A stretch of DNA of 64,000 nucleotides, from the NCBI RefSeq assembly GCF_001643235.1, contig NZ_LQWY01000067.1:353538-417537 (forward strand), read 5' to 3'. The notes beneath the pieces were generated by a model, which did not search any database, was not told the origin of the DNA, and saw nothing but the letters and a program-made list of their open reading frames with translations. Below, piece by piece: positions 1-8,432 of the stretch; the first letter of the stretch is position 1; the number at the start of each line of letters is the position of its first letter. This DNA is from Domibacillus aminovorans. Its GTDB lineage: Bacteria > Bacillota > Bacilli > Bacillales > Domibacillaceae. Both the position numbers and the translations under genes were made by a program.

Positions 1-1
1 A

Positions 2-482
2 GCAGGGCCGCAAGGACCTAAGGGGGCAGACGGAGCGGAAGGACTGCAAGGACCAGCGGGAGCCGATGGAGCAGCAGGGCCACAAGGACCAGCGGGGCCA
101 ATAGGACCGCAGGGAGCCGATGGAGCGGAGGGACCACAAGGACCACAAGGACCAAAGGGGCTAGAAGGTCCGCAGGGGCCTGTGGGTCCAGAAGGACCAC
201 AAGGACCTAAGGGGCCAGCAGGAGGACCGGAAGGTCCAGAAGGTCCGCAGGGACCAGTGGGTCCAGAAGGTCCGCAAGGACTTAGAGGTCCAGAAGGACC
301 CCAGGGACCAGTGGGTCCAGAAGGTCCGCAGGGACTTGTGGGCCCAGAAGGACTTAGAGGTCCAGAAGGACCCCAGGGACCTGTAGGTCCAGAAGGTCCG
401 CAGGGACTTGTGGGTCCAGAAGGTCCGCAGGGATCAGTGGGTCCAGAAGGACCACAAGGACCTAAAGGCGACCCGGGACCAG
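2..482 (+). repeat. Tandem 9-bp Gly-X-Y coding repeats with longer higher-order units
   Basis: Repeats of the form GGN-CCN-NNN run through the collagen region. Higher-order units such as ggtccagaaggtccgcag recur several times between about 230 and 460, so copy number could change by slippage. Confidence 0.8.
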
Positions 483-727
483 GGGGAGCGGCGAGTACGT
501 TAGATGGGCTTGATTCTACTCAATTTCTGCGCTCGGACACATCAGGCACATTAAATGGTGAGTTAACAATTAGCCAAGATTTAACGGTAGATGGAACTTT
601 TATTCGTTTACCATTAAGCACTGTGCCTCCTGTATCTCCTGCAACGGGCATGATTTTTTACAACACAAACACTGATAAACTGCAAATATTCACAGGTACG
701 AGGTGGAAAACAATATTCACTACGTAA
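2..727 (+). CDS. Collagen-like Gly-X-Y repeat protein, 5'-truncated by window edge
   Basis: The frame is open from base 2, so the true start lies before the window; an internal ATG at 182 is not the start. About 160 residues of Gly-X-Y triplets are visible, mostly GPQ, GPE, GPV, GPK and GAD, with proline nearly always in the X position. One extra glycine near base 220 (GPA-G-GPE) breaks the triplet phase. A non-repetitive C-terminal domain of about 80 residues follows ([10 protein letters not shown], then a beta-rich end GTRWKTI), resembling the trimerising heads of bacterial collagen-like and fibre proteins. Such proteins in spore formers usually sit on the spore or exosporium surface; that location is inferred. 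A second collagen-like gene and a prolyl hydroxylase follow on the same strand. Confidence 0.88.
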   Translation, partial: AGPQGPKGADGAEGLQGPAGADGAAGPQGPAGPIGPQGADGAEGPQGPQGPKGLEGPQGPVGPEGPQGPKGPAGGPEGPEGPQGPVGPEGPQGLRGPEGPQGPVGPEGPQGLVGPEGLRGPEGPQGPVGPEGPQGLVGPEGPQGSVGPEGPQGPKGDPGPGGAASTLDGLDSTQFLRSDTSGTLNGELTISQDLTVDGTFIRLPLSTVPPVSPATGMIFYNTNTDKLQIFTGTRWKTIFTT

Positions 728-948
728 ATCATTAGCAAATGACCGTGAAAAAATCTTTAAGCATTACAGAATTTCCAAATGGAAAGTTCCTCTTCTTGAG
801 AAACACGATGAAAGTGAGGCCGAACTAGGCGTGTCTTCTAGCATGTTCATGGTTCGCCCTTTTTTTAAATGTGAAGAGCATAGCTTCCATATTAAGAAAT
901 AGTATACGAGAAGGGTCTAAAACGCTCAGGAAACAAAATAATCAATAA

Positions 949-979
949 AATAAGGGGAAATGTGGTTTCCCCCTTATTG
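949..979 (+). terminator. Inverted repeat between the two collagen-like genes
   Basis: The arms aataaggggaaa and tttcccccttatt flank a 5-nt loop, giving a stem of about 12 bp with one bulged base. There is no strong U-run after it, so it may be a terminator or an mRNA-stabilising hairpin. The rest of 728-1015 shows no gene. Confidence 0.5.
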
Positions 980-1015
980 AATCTTGAATAGCTTATATGA
1001 AAAGGAGGAAGATGA

Positions 1016-1693
1016 ATGAGTTATTATAAAAACCGCAGATGTGAAATATGTGGTCACGAGGAATGTTGTTGTGACTGCCCGCCAGGCCCACCAGGTCCAC
1101 GGGGAAAACAAGGAGAAGACGGGGAGCGAGGAAGACAAGGACCGCCAGGGGCACCAGGAAGAGATGGAAGAGATGGAGCACCGGGAGCGCCGGGCACACC
1201 AGGAGCACCAGGAACACCAGGAACACCAGGAGCACCAGGAGCATCAGGATTACTGGCCGAATTTGAAGTATGTGAGAAATTTACAAATCCAAATAACGGC
1301 ACGATTGAGTTAACTTTCCCTCCGGTCCCCGCTACTGGAGCGCCACTTTGTGAACTATCTACTGCAAATATGAATGCCATTACCATCAACAGCACAGGAA
1401 GCCGTGTATTCCTTACTGGAACGGTTGGATGGGAGTCGGATGCATCGACTCCAGTGGAATTTATTATTTACAAAGGAAGTATAGCGGCTGCTAATGTGAT
1501 CTACAGAATAACAGATGACTCACAGGGAAATCAGCGGATAGCGACAGGTTTTACCTTTGTTGACTTGGGGCCGTTTACTGTCGGACAGACGGTTCAATAC
1601 TTCCTTACGGCTACACAGAAAAAAGCTGGAAATTCCCCTCAAATCGTTGGACCAATTGTATTTACAGGATCGGAAATCTTACCGAACCCGTAA
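1016..1693 (+). CDS. Collagen-like repeat protein with Cys-rich N-terminus
   Basis: A protein of 225 residues with a strong ribosome-binding site (aaaggagga) just before the ATG. The N-terminus has six cysteines (C9, C12, C17, C18, C19, C21) in a CxxC...CCCxC pattern, possibly a metal site or disulfide cross-linking knob. About 18 uninterrupted Gly-X-Y triplets follow (residues 23-78), many of them GAP, GTP or GPP with proline in the Y position. The C-terminal 145 residues form a non-repetitive, beta-rich domain, probably a trimerising globular head like those of BclA-type proteins. There is no signal peptide, which fits assembly on a spore from the mother cell (inference). A terminator follows, then the prolyl hydroxylase gene. 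Confidence 0.87.
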   Translation: MSYYKNRRCEICGHEECCCDCPPGPPGPRGKQGEDGERGRQGPPGAPGRDGRDGAPGAPGTPGAPGTPGTPGAPGASGLLAEFEVCEKFTNPNNGTIELTFPPVPATGAPLCELSTANMNAITINSTGSRVFLTGTVGWESDASTPVEFIIYKGSIAAANVIYRITDDSQGNQRIATGFTFVDLGPFTVGQTVQYFLTATQKKAGNSPQIVGPIVFTGSEILPNP

Positions 1694-1699
1694 TCATTC

Positions 1700-1733
1700 A
1701 AGCAGGCCTTTATGGAACGGGGCCTGCTTTTTT
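1700..1733 (+). terminator. Intrinsic terminator after collagen-like gene
   Basis: The arms aagcaggcc and ggcctgctt form a perfect 9-bp stem followed by a run of T. Confidence 0.9.
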
Positions 1734-1857
1734 ACTTCTGGAAAAATAAGAATCCCATTTTACTTACGATCAAACACGTTTTCAATTTGTTCACATAACA
1801 TGATAGCATCCCTCAGAAAAGTTTGAGGAAATGTCAGTTTATTAAGAAGGAGGACGT

Positions 1858-2460
1858 ATGAAGAAGCCTGCAATTGTTCTTTGTGATGATCCTTTTATCG
1901 CCTGTTATGAGCAAGTGGTGACGGAGATAGAGTGTCTCCAATTGAGGGAATTAGCGCGGAATCAGCTTAAACCTGCAACAATCATTGGGCCATCAGGACT
2001 GCAAGTTTCTAATTTCCGTATTTCAGATAGTACCTGGTTTTCTCATGATTCATATGAAATCGTTCGCCAAGTATCCGAACGAATGGCGTCCATCATTGGA
2101 AAACCGCTTCATCATGCTGAGAAGCTCCAAATAGCCAGATATAAAGTGGGCGGGAAATTCGGTGAGCATCTGGATTGTTATGATCCCCTCTCTAAAGCAG
2201 GAAAACATTATATCGATCAAAACGGACAACGTTTGTATACAGCCCTTCTTTATTTGAATACAGTGAAGGAAGGCGGAGAAACTTTTTTTTCGGAGCTTAA
2301 TGTTCACGTTACCCCGTCTGAAGGTACTTTATTAATTTTTGAGAATTGCAAAAAGAACACAAACGAATCAAATCCCCTTTCGCGGCATGGGGCAAGGCCG
2401 GTGAATGAGGGAGAAAAATGGATCGCCACTTTATGGTTTTGTGAAAAACCTCAATATTGA
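1858..2460 (+). CDS. Prolyl 4-hydroxylase-type 2-oxoglutarate/Fe(II) oxygenase
   Basis: A protein of 200 residues. It has the double-stranded beta-helix signature of the P4H family: the iron-binding HxD pair H104/D106 in the segment FGEHLD, the distal histidine H177, K187 in GEKW for the 2-oxoglutarate carboxylate, and the family segments RLYTALLYLN and GGETFF. Members hydroxylate proline in collagen-like or other peptides using O2 and 2-oxoglutarate; the Bacillus anthracis P4H is a characterised relative acting on collagen-like peptides. Its place right after two collagen-like genes makes these the obvious substrates (inference). The ATG has the ribosome-binding site aagaaggagg. A terminator separates it from the collagen gene, so it has its own promoter or is reached by read-through. 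Confidence 0.9.
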   Translation: MKKPAIVLCDDPFIACYEQVVTEIECLQLRELARNQLKPATIIGPSGLQVSNFRISDSTWFSHDSYEIVRQVSERMASIIGKPLHHAEKLQIARYKVGGKFGEHLDCYDPLSKAGKHYIDQNGQRLYTALLYLNTVKEGGETFFSELNVHVTPSEGTLLIFENCKKNTNESNPLSRHGARPVNEGEKWIATLWFCEKPQY

Positions 2461-2541
2461 AGTGAAATGACAACAACAAATGGGCTGTCATCGGGTTTTT
2501 TGTTATACGTATGAAAACCGATTATACACTTTAAAACATAC

Positions 2542-2589
2542 AAATAGCTGGAAATAAAGGGTTCTTTCCCTTCATTTTCAGCTATTTTT
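2542..2589 (+). terminator. Intrinsic terminator after prolyl hydroxylase gene
   Basis: A stem of about 20 bp with a few G-U pairs (outer arms aaatagctg and cagctattt), a 6-nt loop, then T-rich sequence. Confidence 0.85.
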
Positions 2590-2634
2590 CATGAAAATTA
2601 ATTCTGATTATTTCTTCTTTTTTTATGCGAACGG

Positions 2635-2643
2635 TGGTATAAT
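2635..2643 (+). promoter_or_regulatory. Extended -10 promoter of the aspartokinase gene
   Basis: TGGTATAAT matches the extended -10 consensus TGnTATAAT. No good -35 is seen. The expected transcript has a leader of about 60 nt, too short for a lysine riboswitch, and none of its conserved blocks are visible. Confidence 0.55.
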
Positions 2644-2713
2644 TCTTCAGATAAAGCGGCATATCCGCCTATAGTCAGCTAAGAATGCAAACAAGCAAGG
2701 AGTGGCAAATAAA

Positions 2714-4081
2714 ATGATCGTATGTAAATTTGGTGGAACATCGGTTGCAAGCGCCGAACAAATTAAAAAAGTGGCTGCCATCGTTAAAGATGAACCGAAA
2801 CGGAAAGCGGTTGTCGTATCGGCACCGGGTAAGCGCTTCGGTGATGATATAAAAGTAACAGATTTATTAATTGCCCTTGCTCATGCTTCATTGCGTGATC
2901 GAGATGCAGAAAACGAATTGAAGGCTGTTGTCGATCGGTATGCAGATATTGCGCAAGGTCTCGGTCTTGACGATACCATTGTAAACATTATTGAAACAGA
3001 TTTACGTGGACGTCTGCAAGAAAATCGTGACAATCCGCCGCTATTTATGGATCAGTTCAAAGCGAGCGGTGAAGATAATAACGCGAAATTAATCGCAGCC
3101 TATTTCACAAGCATCGGACTTGAAGCTGAATATGTGAATCCGAAAGAAGCAGGACTTATTGTAAGCGATGAGCCGGGCCGTGCCCGCGCGCTTCCAGAAG
3201 CATATGAAAATTTAGCGAAGCTTCGTGAAAATAGCAAAATCGTTGTTTTCCCTGGCTTTTTTGGGTATACAGAAGAGGGTGTCATGATGACATTTGCCCG
3301 CGGGGGATCGGATATTACCGGCTCGATTCTAGCATCTGCGGTGAAAGCAGAGCTGTATGAAAACTTTACAGATGTGGATTCCGTATTCGCAGCAAATCCG
3401 AATGTCGTCGACAACCCGGCTGAAATTAAACGGATGACATACCGTGAAATGCGTGAATTGTCGTATGCAGGCTTCTCTGTTTTTCACGACGAAGCATTAA
3501 TGCCAGCATTTCAGCATTCTGTTCCAGTTTGTATTAAAAATACGAACAATCCGTCTGCACCGGGCACAATGATTGTAGCAGAACGTGAATATACGAAAAG
3601 TCCGGTCATTGGCATTGCAGCGGATAAAGGCTTTTCAACACTCTATGTTAGTAAATATTTGATGAACCGTGAGCTCGGTTTCGGCCGTAAATTGCTGCAA
3701 ATTTTGGAAGATGAAGAAGTGTCTTACGAGCACACACCATCAGGCATTGATGATTTGTCTATTATTGTGCGCAGCCATCAATTAACACCGGAAAAAGAAG
3801 AACGCATTTTAGAGCGTTGCCGTGAGGAATTACAAGTAGACAAAGCACACATTGAACATGGGTTTGCGATGATCGTTCTTGTTGGCGAAGGTATGCATAA
3901 TACACTTGGTCTTTCTGCACGTGCAACAGCCGCCATTTCCCGTGTCGGTGCGAATATTGAAATGATCAATCAAGGCTCATCGGAAGTCAGTCTTGTGTTC
4001 GGCATTCAAGAAAAAGATACAGACAACGTATTGCGTGAATTATACGAAGAGTTCTTCAGCAAAAGCGCTGTTCTTCAATAA
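2714..4081 (+). CDS. yclM: Aspartate kinase (aspartokinase III, YclM type)
   Basis: Phosphorylates aspartate in the first step of the lysine, threonine, methionine and diaminopimelate pathway, in the cytoplasm. The amino acid kinase domain starts at once with KFGGTSVAS and includes ASGEDNNAKL and RGGSDITGS. Two ACT domains occupy the last 150 residues, ending in the ANIEMINQGSSEVS signature, as expected for an allosterically controlled enzyme. At 455 residues it fits the monofunctional Bacillus YclM family rather than the alpha/beta DapG/LysC types. The GTG at 2702 overlaps the Shine-Dalgarno aaggag, so the ATG at 2714, 11 nt downstream of it, is the better start. The gene is monocistronic. 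Confidence 0.93.
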   Translation: MIVCKFGGTSVASAEQIKKVAAIVKDEPKRKAVVVSAPGKRFGDDIKVTDLLIALAHASLRDRDAENELKAVVDRYADIAQGLGLDDTIVNIIETDLRGRLQENRDNPPLFMDQFKASGEDNNAKLIAAYFTSIGLEAEYVNPKEAGLIVSDEPGRARALPEAYENLAKLRENSKIVVFPGFFGYTEEGVMMTFARGGSDITGSILASAVKAELYENFTDVDSVFAANPNVVDNPAEIKRMTYREMRELSYAGFSVFHDEALMPAFQHSVPVCIKNTNNPSAPGTMIVAEREYTKSPVIGIAADKGFSTLYVSKYLMNRELGFGRKLLQILEDEEVSYEHTPSGIDDLSIIVRSHQLTPEKEERILERCREELQVDKAHIEHGFAMIVLVGEGMHNTLGLSARATAAISRVGANIEMINQGSSEVSLVFGIQEKDTDNVLRELYEEFFSKSAVLQ

Positions 4082-4088
4082 AAGGTGA

Positions 4089-4126
4089 ATGGCCTCCGAT
4101 GCAGATGCACGGAGGCCTCATTTTTT
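4089..4126 (+). terminator. Intrinsic terminator after aspartokinase
   Basis: The arms ggcctccg and cggaggcc are followed by six T. Confidence 0.9.
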
Positions 4127-4150
4127 GCCGGGAAACGGACACAGCTTTAA

Positions 4151-4180
4151 AATAAAAAGCCTCTGATTTTCATCAGAGAC
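4151..4180 (-). terminator. Terminator of the small minus-strand gene
   Basis: Read on the minus strand, arms ctctgat and atcagag with a 4-nt loop run into ctttttatt. Confidence 0.75.
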
Positions 4181-4189
4181 CTGTCAAAA

Positions 4190-4348
4190 TCATTTTAATT
4201 TTTCAAGAATACTTTTTCCAGACATGCGCGTTCTATGCGAATCACTATATGTCTTACGTAAGTTGCGTGTCCCCATGCGGTCTTTTACTTTCGGGTAAAC
4301 GATTGGAGCGATAATAGCACCGTACTTGATTAATTTCTTCAAATTCAT
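4190..4348 (-). CDS. Small basic orphan protein, 52 residues
   Basis: Starts MNLKKLIKYGAIIAPIVYP, followed by a Lys/Arg-rich tail that includes RMGTRNLRK. The ATG is preceded at good spacing by a ggag Shine-Dalgarno, and a strand-matched terminator lies just after the stop, so the unit has the full anatomy of a gene. I do not recognise a family. An N-terminal segment alternating basic and hydrophobic residues around a central G...P.(V/I)YP motif suggests membrane or polymer contact. A second window gene at 14518-14646 shares the motif and spacing (LKNLVKMGVKYGPIIYPFIK), so the two are probably homologous. Function unknown. Confidence 0.7.
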   Translation of the reverse strand: MNLKKLIKYGAIIAPIVYPKVKDRMGTRNLRKTYSDSHRTRMSGKSILEKLK

Positions 4349-4522
4349 CTTTTGTCATCTCCGTTCTAAAAATGTTCATCTACATTAATGTACCCTTTTT
4401 AAGCCAGTTCAAACCTTATGTTTATTATAACATATATTTCTTTTTTTCTGTAAAGTTGAAACAAATTGTGGGTTATACATGGTAATATAAAGGAAGTATG
4501 AAATGAAACAGGGGGTATCCAT

Positions 4523-5791
4523 TTGAAAAAGATCTTTTCGGTATTTTTAGCATCATTGCTTTTTATTGCAGCCTTTCTGACTCCGTCTGCGGGGGCAGCC
4601 ACTGCAAAAGAGGATTATGTTGCACTTGGTGATTCGATTGCCGCAGGGCAAACGCCAAACAAAACAATTGGCACGGGCTATACGGATATGATTAAAGCCG
4701 GGCTTTCTGAACAAGATGCACTTGGCTCATACACGAAAGAATATGCAACGTCCGGTGATGTAAGCGGAACATTAGTTGAGAAGTTAAAGCGGGCAGATGT
4801 GAAAGCCGCTGTTCAGCAGGCTGAACTTGTTACAATTTCCATAGGTGCTAACGATCTTTTAAACCTTGTCAAATCTGGAAACTTAAATCTAGGAACTGCC
4901 TCAGCGACGTTGGATCAGATAAAAACAAACCTTGCCAGTAGTATTCGGACGATCCAATCATTGAATCCGAATGCGAAAGTATATGTTTTTGGATATTATT
5001 TTCCTTATCCGCATATGGAAGAAGGAGAGCAAAAGTCAAACTATCAGCTAGCCTTTTCCGTATTTAATGGGGGATTAAAAACAACGACTGAGTCCACAGG
5101 TGCTGTTTTTGTTGAAGTCGATTCTTATTTTAAACCAGAGTATCTGCCAAATAAAGCCGACGTTCATCCGGATGAAGCTGGTTACAAAGTATTTGCGGAC
5201 CAATTTTTCAAAGTATGGAAGAATAGCACAATACCAGATCCAGAACAAGAAAAAGCCCCATTTACTGATATTAGTAAACTAGGGTCACAGGCGCGCATTG
5301 CGATTATGAAACTAGCAGAAGCAGGCGTCATTAACGGAAACATTGATGGTACATTTGCACCGAAAAGTAACATTACCCGCGCAGAAACAGCGATTATTTT
5401 ATCGCGTGCGCTTGGTGAAACAGGCACAGCTCCGAATCCAGGATTCTCTGACGTCTCTTCAAAAATGAAGTCGTATGCAGCGATCGCTAAACTTACGGAA
5501 GCGGGTGTTTTTGCCAAAGCGCCGAAGTTTAATCCGGATAAGCCGTTAACCCGGGCTCAGATGGCTCGTGTCTTGACGCAGTCACTTAATCTTCAAGCAG
5601 GGGCGTCTTCAATTTTCAATGATGTACCAGTAAAACATTGGGCGAACGAAGAAATTAATGCTGTTTATTCTCACGGTATTATGAGCGGTGGAGCAAACGC
5701 TATGTTTTATCCTGAAAATAACATCACGCGTGAACAATTTGCCATAACGATGTACAACGTGTGGAGCCATTCTTTTATAGGCACTCCTTAA
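4523..5791 (+). CDS. Secreted SGNH/GDSL esterase with three C-terminal SLH domains
   Basis: Starts at a TTG with aggggg 7 nt upstream; the ATG at 4503 is closed after seven codons. A signal peptide (MKKIFSVFLASLLFIAAFL, cleavage near AGA-AT) leads to an SGNH hydrolase domain with block I GDS (D37-S38), block III GAND and the catalytic DxxH in ADVHPDEAGY, about residues 28-235. Three SLH domains fill residues about 245-422 and anchor the protein to pyruvylated secondary wall polymer. The likely role is removal of acyl or acetyl groups from a surface polymer; the substrate is unknown. It is a plausible client of the SecA2/SlaP system in this window (inference). 422 residues. Confidence 0.88.
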   Translation: MKKIFSVFLASLLFIAAFLTPSAGAATAKEDYVALGDSIAAGQTPNKTIGTGYTDMIKAGLSEQDALGSYTKEYATSGDVSGTLVEKLKRADVKAAVQQAELVTISIGANDLLNLVKSGNLNLGTASATLDQIKTNLASSIRTIQSLNPNAKVYVFGYYFPYPHMEEGEQKSNYQLAFSVFNGGLKTTTESTGAVFVEVDSYFKPEYLPNKADVHPDEAGYKVFADQFFKVWKNSTIPDPEQEKAPFTDISKLGSQARIAIMKLAEAGVINGNIDGTFAPKSNITRAETAIILSRALGETGTAPNPGFSDVSSKMKSYAAIAKLTEAGVFAKAPKFNPDKPLTRAQMARVLTQSLNLQAGASSIFNDVPVKHWANEEINAVYSHGIMSGGANAMFYPENNITREQFAITMYNVWSHSFIGTP

Positions 5792-5796
5792 TAATG

Positions 5797-5828
5797 AAAT
5801 CCGCAAAGAGCACTCTTTGCGGATTTTT
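5797..5828 (+). terminator. Intrinsic terminator after the SLH esterase
   Basis: A 12-bp stem (aatccgcaaaga / tctttgcggatt), loop gcac, then T-run. Confidence 0.92.
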
Positions 5829-5844
5829 GTTCTGTACATTACAA

Positions 5845-5892
5845 ACACAATATGTTAGTATTTTAAAAGTATAAAAACACAATATATAGTAT
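5845..5892 (+). promoter_or_regulatory. NrdR box and a degenerate upstream partner
   Basis: The 16-mer at 5877-5892 (acacaatatatagtat) matches the NrdR box consensus acaCwAtATaTwGtgt at 15 of 16 positions. A second element beginning acacaatat lies at 5845, exactly 32 bp upstream, with a good left half and a poor right half. Paired boxes about three helical turns apart are the usual NrdR arrangement. The downstream box lies where the promoter -10 must be, just before the riboswitch, which fits repression. Confidence 0.7.
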
Positions 5893-5901
5893 GCAATGAA
5901 A

Positions 5902-6043
5902 AGCAGGTACCAGTAATGGTTTAAAAGGGAATCCGGTTAAATGCCGGAGCTGTCCCCGCAACTGTAAGTGCAGACGAATGCCAAGCCACTGTGAAAACGG
6001 GAAGGCGGCAGGAGGACGACGCACGAGCCAGGAGACCTGCCTG
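5902..6043 (+). ncRNA. Cobalamin (adenosylcobalamin) riboswitch
   Basis: The conserved core is readable: aaaagggaa, then gccggagctgtccccgcaac, ccaagccactg, and the B12 box gagccaggagacctgcc, an exact match to its consensus. P1 closes with agcaggt and acctgcct. An intrinsic terminator lies 80 nt downstream, before the nrdA ribosome-binding site, so the expected mode is transcription termination when coenzyme B12 is bound. Confidence 0.95.
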
Positions 6044-6123
6044 TTTTTCTGAAAGCGACACTTTCTTCGGGGGTTGAGAGGTGGAAGCGGCGGATTCCGT
6101 TTGTTTCCTCATTTTACCCATTC

Positions 6124-6168
6124 AGAGCGATAGCTCAGCCGAAGAGGCTGCATCTATCGCTCTTTTTA
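6124..6168 (+). terminator. Riboswitch expression-platform terminator before nrdA
   Basis: The arms agagcgatag and ctatcgctct enclose an inner cagcc/ggctg hairpin, then tttttattttttt. It ends about 25 nt before the nrdA start, the position expected for attenuation. Confidence 0.88.
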
Positions 6169-6193
6169 TTTTTTGCAAAACAGGAGGAATAAC

Positions 6194-8419
6194 ATGACAA
6201 TCACAATCATTCCAGAAATCGAACAGATGCTGAACCATTTAACAGACGAATTTGGCCAGGAAAAAATCGGTCCGCTTCTCCGAGTTAGCGAACGATGGAC
6301 AGCCAAGCATCCGGGATATAGTGCTTCGGCCTGGTCAAAAGCAATGGTACTCGAATCACTCAGCTTTTTGGATGAAGAAGAGCCATACTGGACATTCGTT
6401 GCTGCACGCATCCATCTGGAGGAATCGTATCGCGAGCAAGCGGCCAAGCGTAAGACTTCGGCTGAAGGAGTTTACAAAGATTTCGCATCTCACGTTCAAA
6501 TTCTAACGGAGAAAGGCTTATACGATCCCCGTTTAACGATCGTTTACACAACAAATGAACTTGAAAAAATAGGACAATTATTGCAGCCAAAACGCGATCA
6601 ATTATTTACATATATCGGATTAAAAATGCTGATGGACCGCTATGTTGCACGTGATTTTGACAAAACGCCGGCCGAACTTCCGCAGGAGCGCTGGCTCATT
6701 ATTGCAATGACACTTATGCAAAATGAAACTGAAAACCGTTTAGAAAAAATTGCTGAATCGTACTGGGCGATGAGCAACTTATATATGACAGTCGCAACAC
6801 CGACATTATCTAATGCCGGTAAGCCGTACGGACAGCTGTCGAGCTGCTTTATCGATACAGTCGACGACAGTTTGCAAGGCATTTACGACAGCAATACGGA
6901 TGTAGCAACATTATCGAAATACGGCGGCGGCATCGGTGTGTACATGGGTAAAGTACGGAGCCGCGGTTCTTCTATCCGTGGGTTTAAAGGCGCGTCAAGC
7001 GGCGTCATGCCTTGGATTAAACAGCTGAATAACACAGCGGTCAGCGTTGATCAGCTCGGCCAGCGCCAAGGAGCGGTTGCGGTCTATTTGGACGTTTGGC
7101 ATAAAGATATTTTTCCGTTTTTGGATTTGAAATTAAACAATGGCGACGAACGTCTCCGTGCACATGATATTTTCACAGGCATCTGCCTGCCGAATGTGTT
7201 TATGGAACAAGTTGACGCACGTGGCGAGTGGCATTTATTTGACCCGCATGAAGTGCGTACGGTGATGGGCTTTTCACTGGAAGATTATTATGATGAAAAA
7301 CGCGGCCAAGGTTCGTTCCGTACGAAGTATGAGCAATGCGTAAATGACGATCGATTATCACGTGAAACCGTTCAGGCGATTGATATTATGAAGCGTATTA
7401 TGCGCTCACAGCTTGAAACAGGCGTCCCCTTCATGTTTTACCGCGATGAAGTAAATCGCCGCAATGCAAACAAACATGAAGGCATGATTTATTCAAGTAA
7501 TTTGTGTACCGAAATCGCTCAGAATATGAGTGCGACGGAATTTGAATCGATTCAGCTTGAAGACGATGTCATTGTGACACGCAAAAAGCCCGGTGATTTC
7601 GTCGTCTGTAATTTGTCGTCGATTAACCTTGGCAGAGCAGTGCCTGCGGATGTTTTGGATCGTTTGATCAAAATACAAGTTCGGATGCTTGATAACGTAA
7701 TTGACTTAAATATGATTCCGGTTCCACAGGCGGAGCGGACAAACAGTCGTTATCGCGGTATCGGGCTCGGTACGTTCGGATGGCATCATCTATTGGCACT
7801 GAAAGGCGTTCGCTGGGAAGCAAATGAAGCGGTTGAATACGCGGATTCACTCTATGAAAACATTGCCCGCCTGACGATTGAGGCATCGATGGAACTAGCG
7901 AAAGAAAAAGGGGCTTATCCGTTATTTGCCGGATCTGATTGGGAAACAGGCGCTTATTTTGATGCGCGGGGCTATGAAGGTTTAGAATGGAAGGAACTTC
8001 GCGCGAATGTGCGTGAACATGGGATGCGAAACGGCTATTTAATGGCTGTTGCACCGAACTCATCGACATCGATTATTGCGGGAAGCACGGCGAGTATCGA
8101 TCCAATTTTCCAGAAGAGTTATTCCGAAGAAAAGAAAGATTACAAAATTCCGGTGACGGTTCCAGATTTGAATTCCGAGACGACATGGTACTACAAGTCT
8201 GCGTACTTTATCGATCAGCAGTGGACGCTCCGTCAAAATGCAGCGCGTCAGCGTCATATCGATCAAGGTGTGTCATTGAATTTGTATGTTCAAAATACGA
8301 TTAAAGCGAAAGAATTGCTTGATTTGCATTTAGCGGCATGGAAAAACGGGTTGAAGACGACGTATTACGTTCGTTCGACGTCGGTTGAGCTGCTCGAATG
8401 TGAATCGTGCTCGAGTTAA
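6194..8419 (+). CDS. nrdA: Class I ribonucleoside-diphosphate reductase, alpha subunit
   Basis: Reduces ribonucleoside diphosphates to deoxyribonucleotides with the beta subunit. 741 residues. Visible features are the redox cysteine C218 (LSSCF), the thiyl-radical cysteine C438 (NLCTEI), the substrate-binding segment APNSSTSIIAGST, and the C-terminal shuttle pair C736/C739 (CESCSS). The N-terminus is short and shows no clear ATP-cone activity site. The ATG at 6194 has AGGAGG 6 nt upstream; a TTG at 6173 precedes that site and is rejected. It forms an operon with nrdB (13-nt gap). Control appears to be by the cobalamin riboswitch and NrdR box upstream, so the B12-independent enzyme would be turned off when B12 is present. 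Confidence 0.95.
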   Translation: MTITIIPEIEQMLNHLTDEFGQEKIGPLLRVSERWTAKHPGYSASAWSKAMVLESLSFLDEEEPYWTFVAARIHLEESYREQAAKRKTSAEGVYKDFASHVQILTEKGLYDPRLTIVYTTNELEKIGQLLQPKRDQLFTYIGLKMLMDRYVARDFDKTPAELPQERWLIIAMTLMQNETENRLEKIAESYWAMSNLYMTVATPTLSNAGKPYGQLSSCFIDTVDDSLQGIYDSNTDVATLSKYGGGIGVYMGKVRSRGSSIRGFKGASSGVMPWIKQLNNTAVSVDQLGQRQGAVAVYLDVWHKDIFPFLDLKLNNGDERLRAHDIFTGICLPNVFMEQVDARGEWHLFDPHEVRTVMGFSLEDYYDEKRGQGSFRTKYEQCVNDDRLSRETVQAIDIMKRIMRSQLETGVPFMFYRDEVNRRNANKHEGMIYSSNLCTEIAQNMSATEFESIQLEDDVIVTRKKPGDFVVCNLSSINLGRAVPADVLDRLIKIQVRMLDNVIDLNMIPVPQAERTNSRYRGIGLGTFGWHHLLALKGVRWEANEAVEYADSLYENIARLTIEASMELAKEKGAYPLFAGSDWETGAYFDARGYEGLEWKELRANVREHGMRNGYLMAVAPNSSTSIIAGSTASIDPIFQKSYSEEKKDYKIPVTVPDLNSETTWYYKSAYFIDQQWTLRQNAARQRHIDQGVSLNLYVQNTIKAKELLDLHLAAWKNGLKTTYYVRSTSVELLECESCSS

Positions 8420-8432
8420 GGAGGATTTTATC

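Noticed and set aside
2-482. CRISPR-like or satellite repeat
   Set aside because: Period is 9 bp in frame with Gly-X-Y codons; no spacers. It is coding repeat.
18-1395. Leu/Pro-rich frames on the minus strand opposite the collagen genes
   Set aside because: They mirror the Gly-Pro codons on the other strand and have no ribosome-binding site.
2521-2713. Lysine riboswitch before aspartokinase
   Set aside because: The leader is about 60 nt and none of the conserved L-box segments are present.
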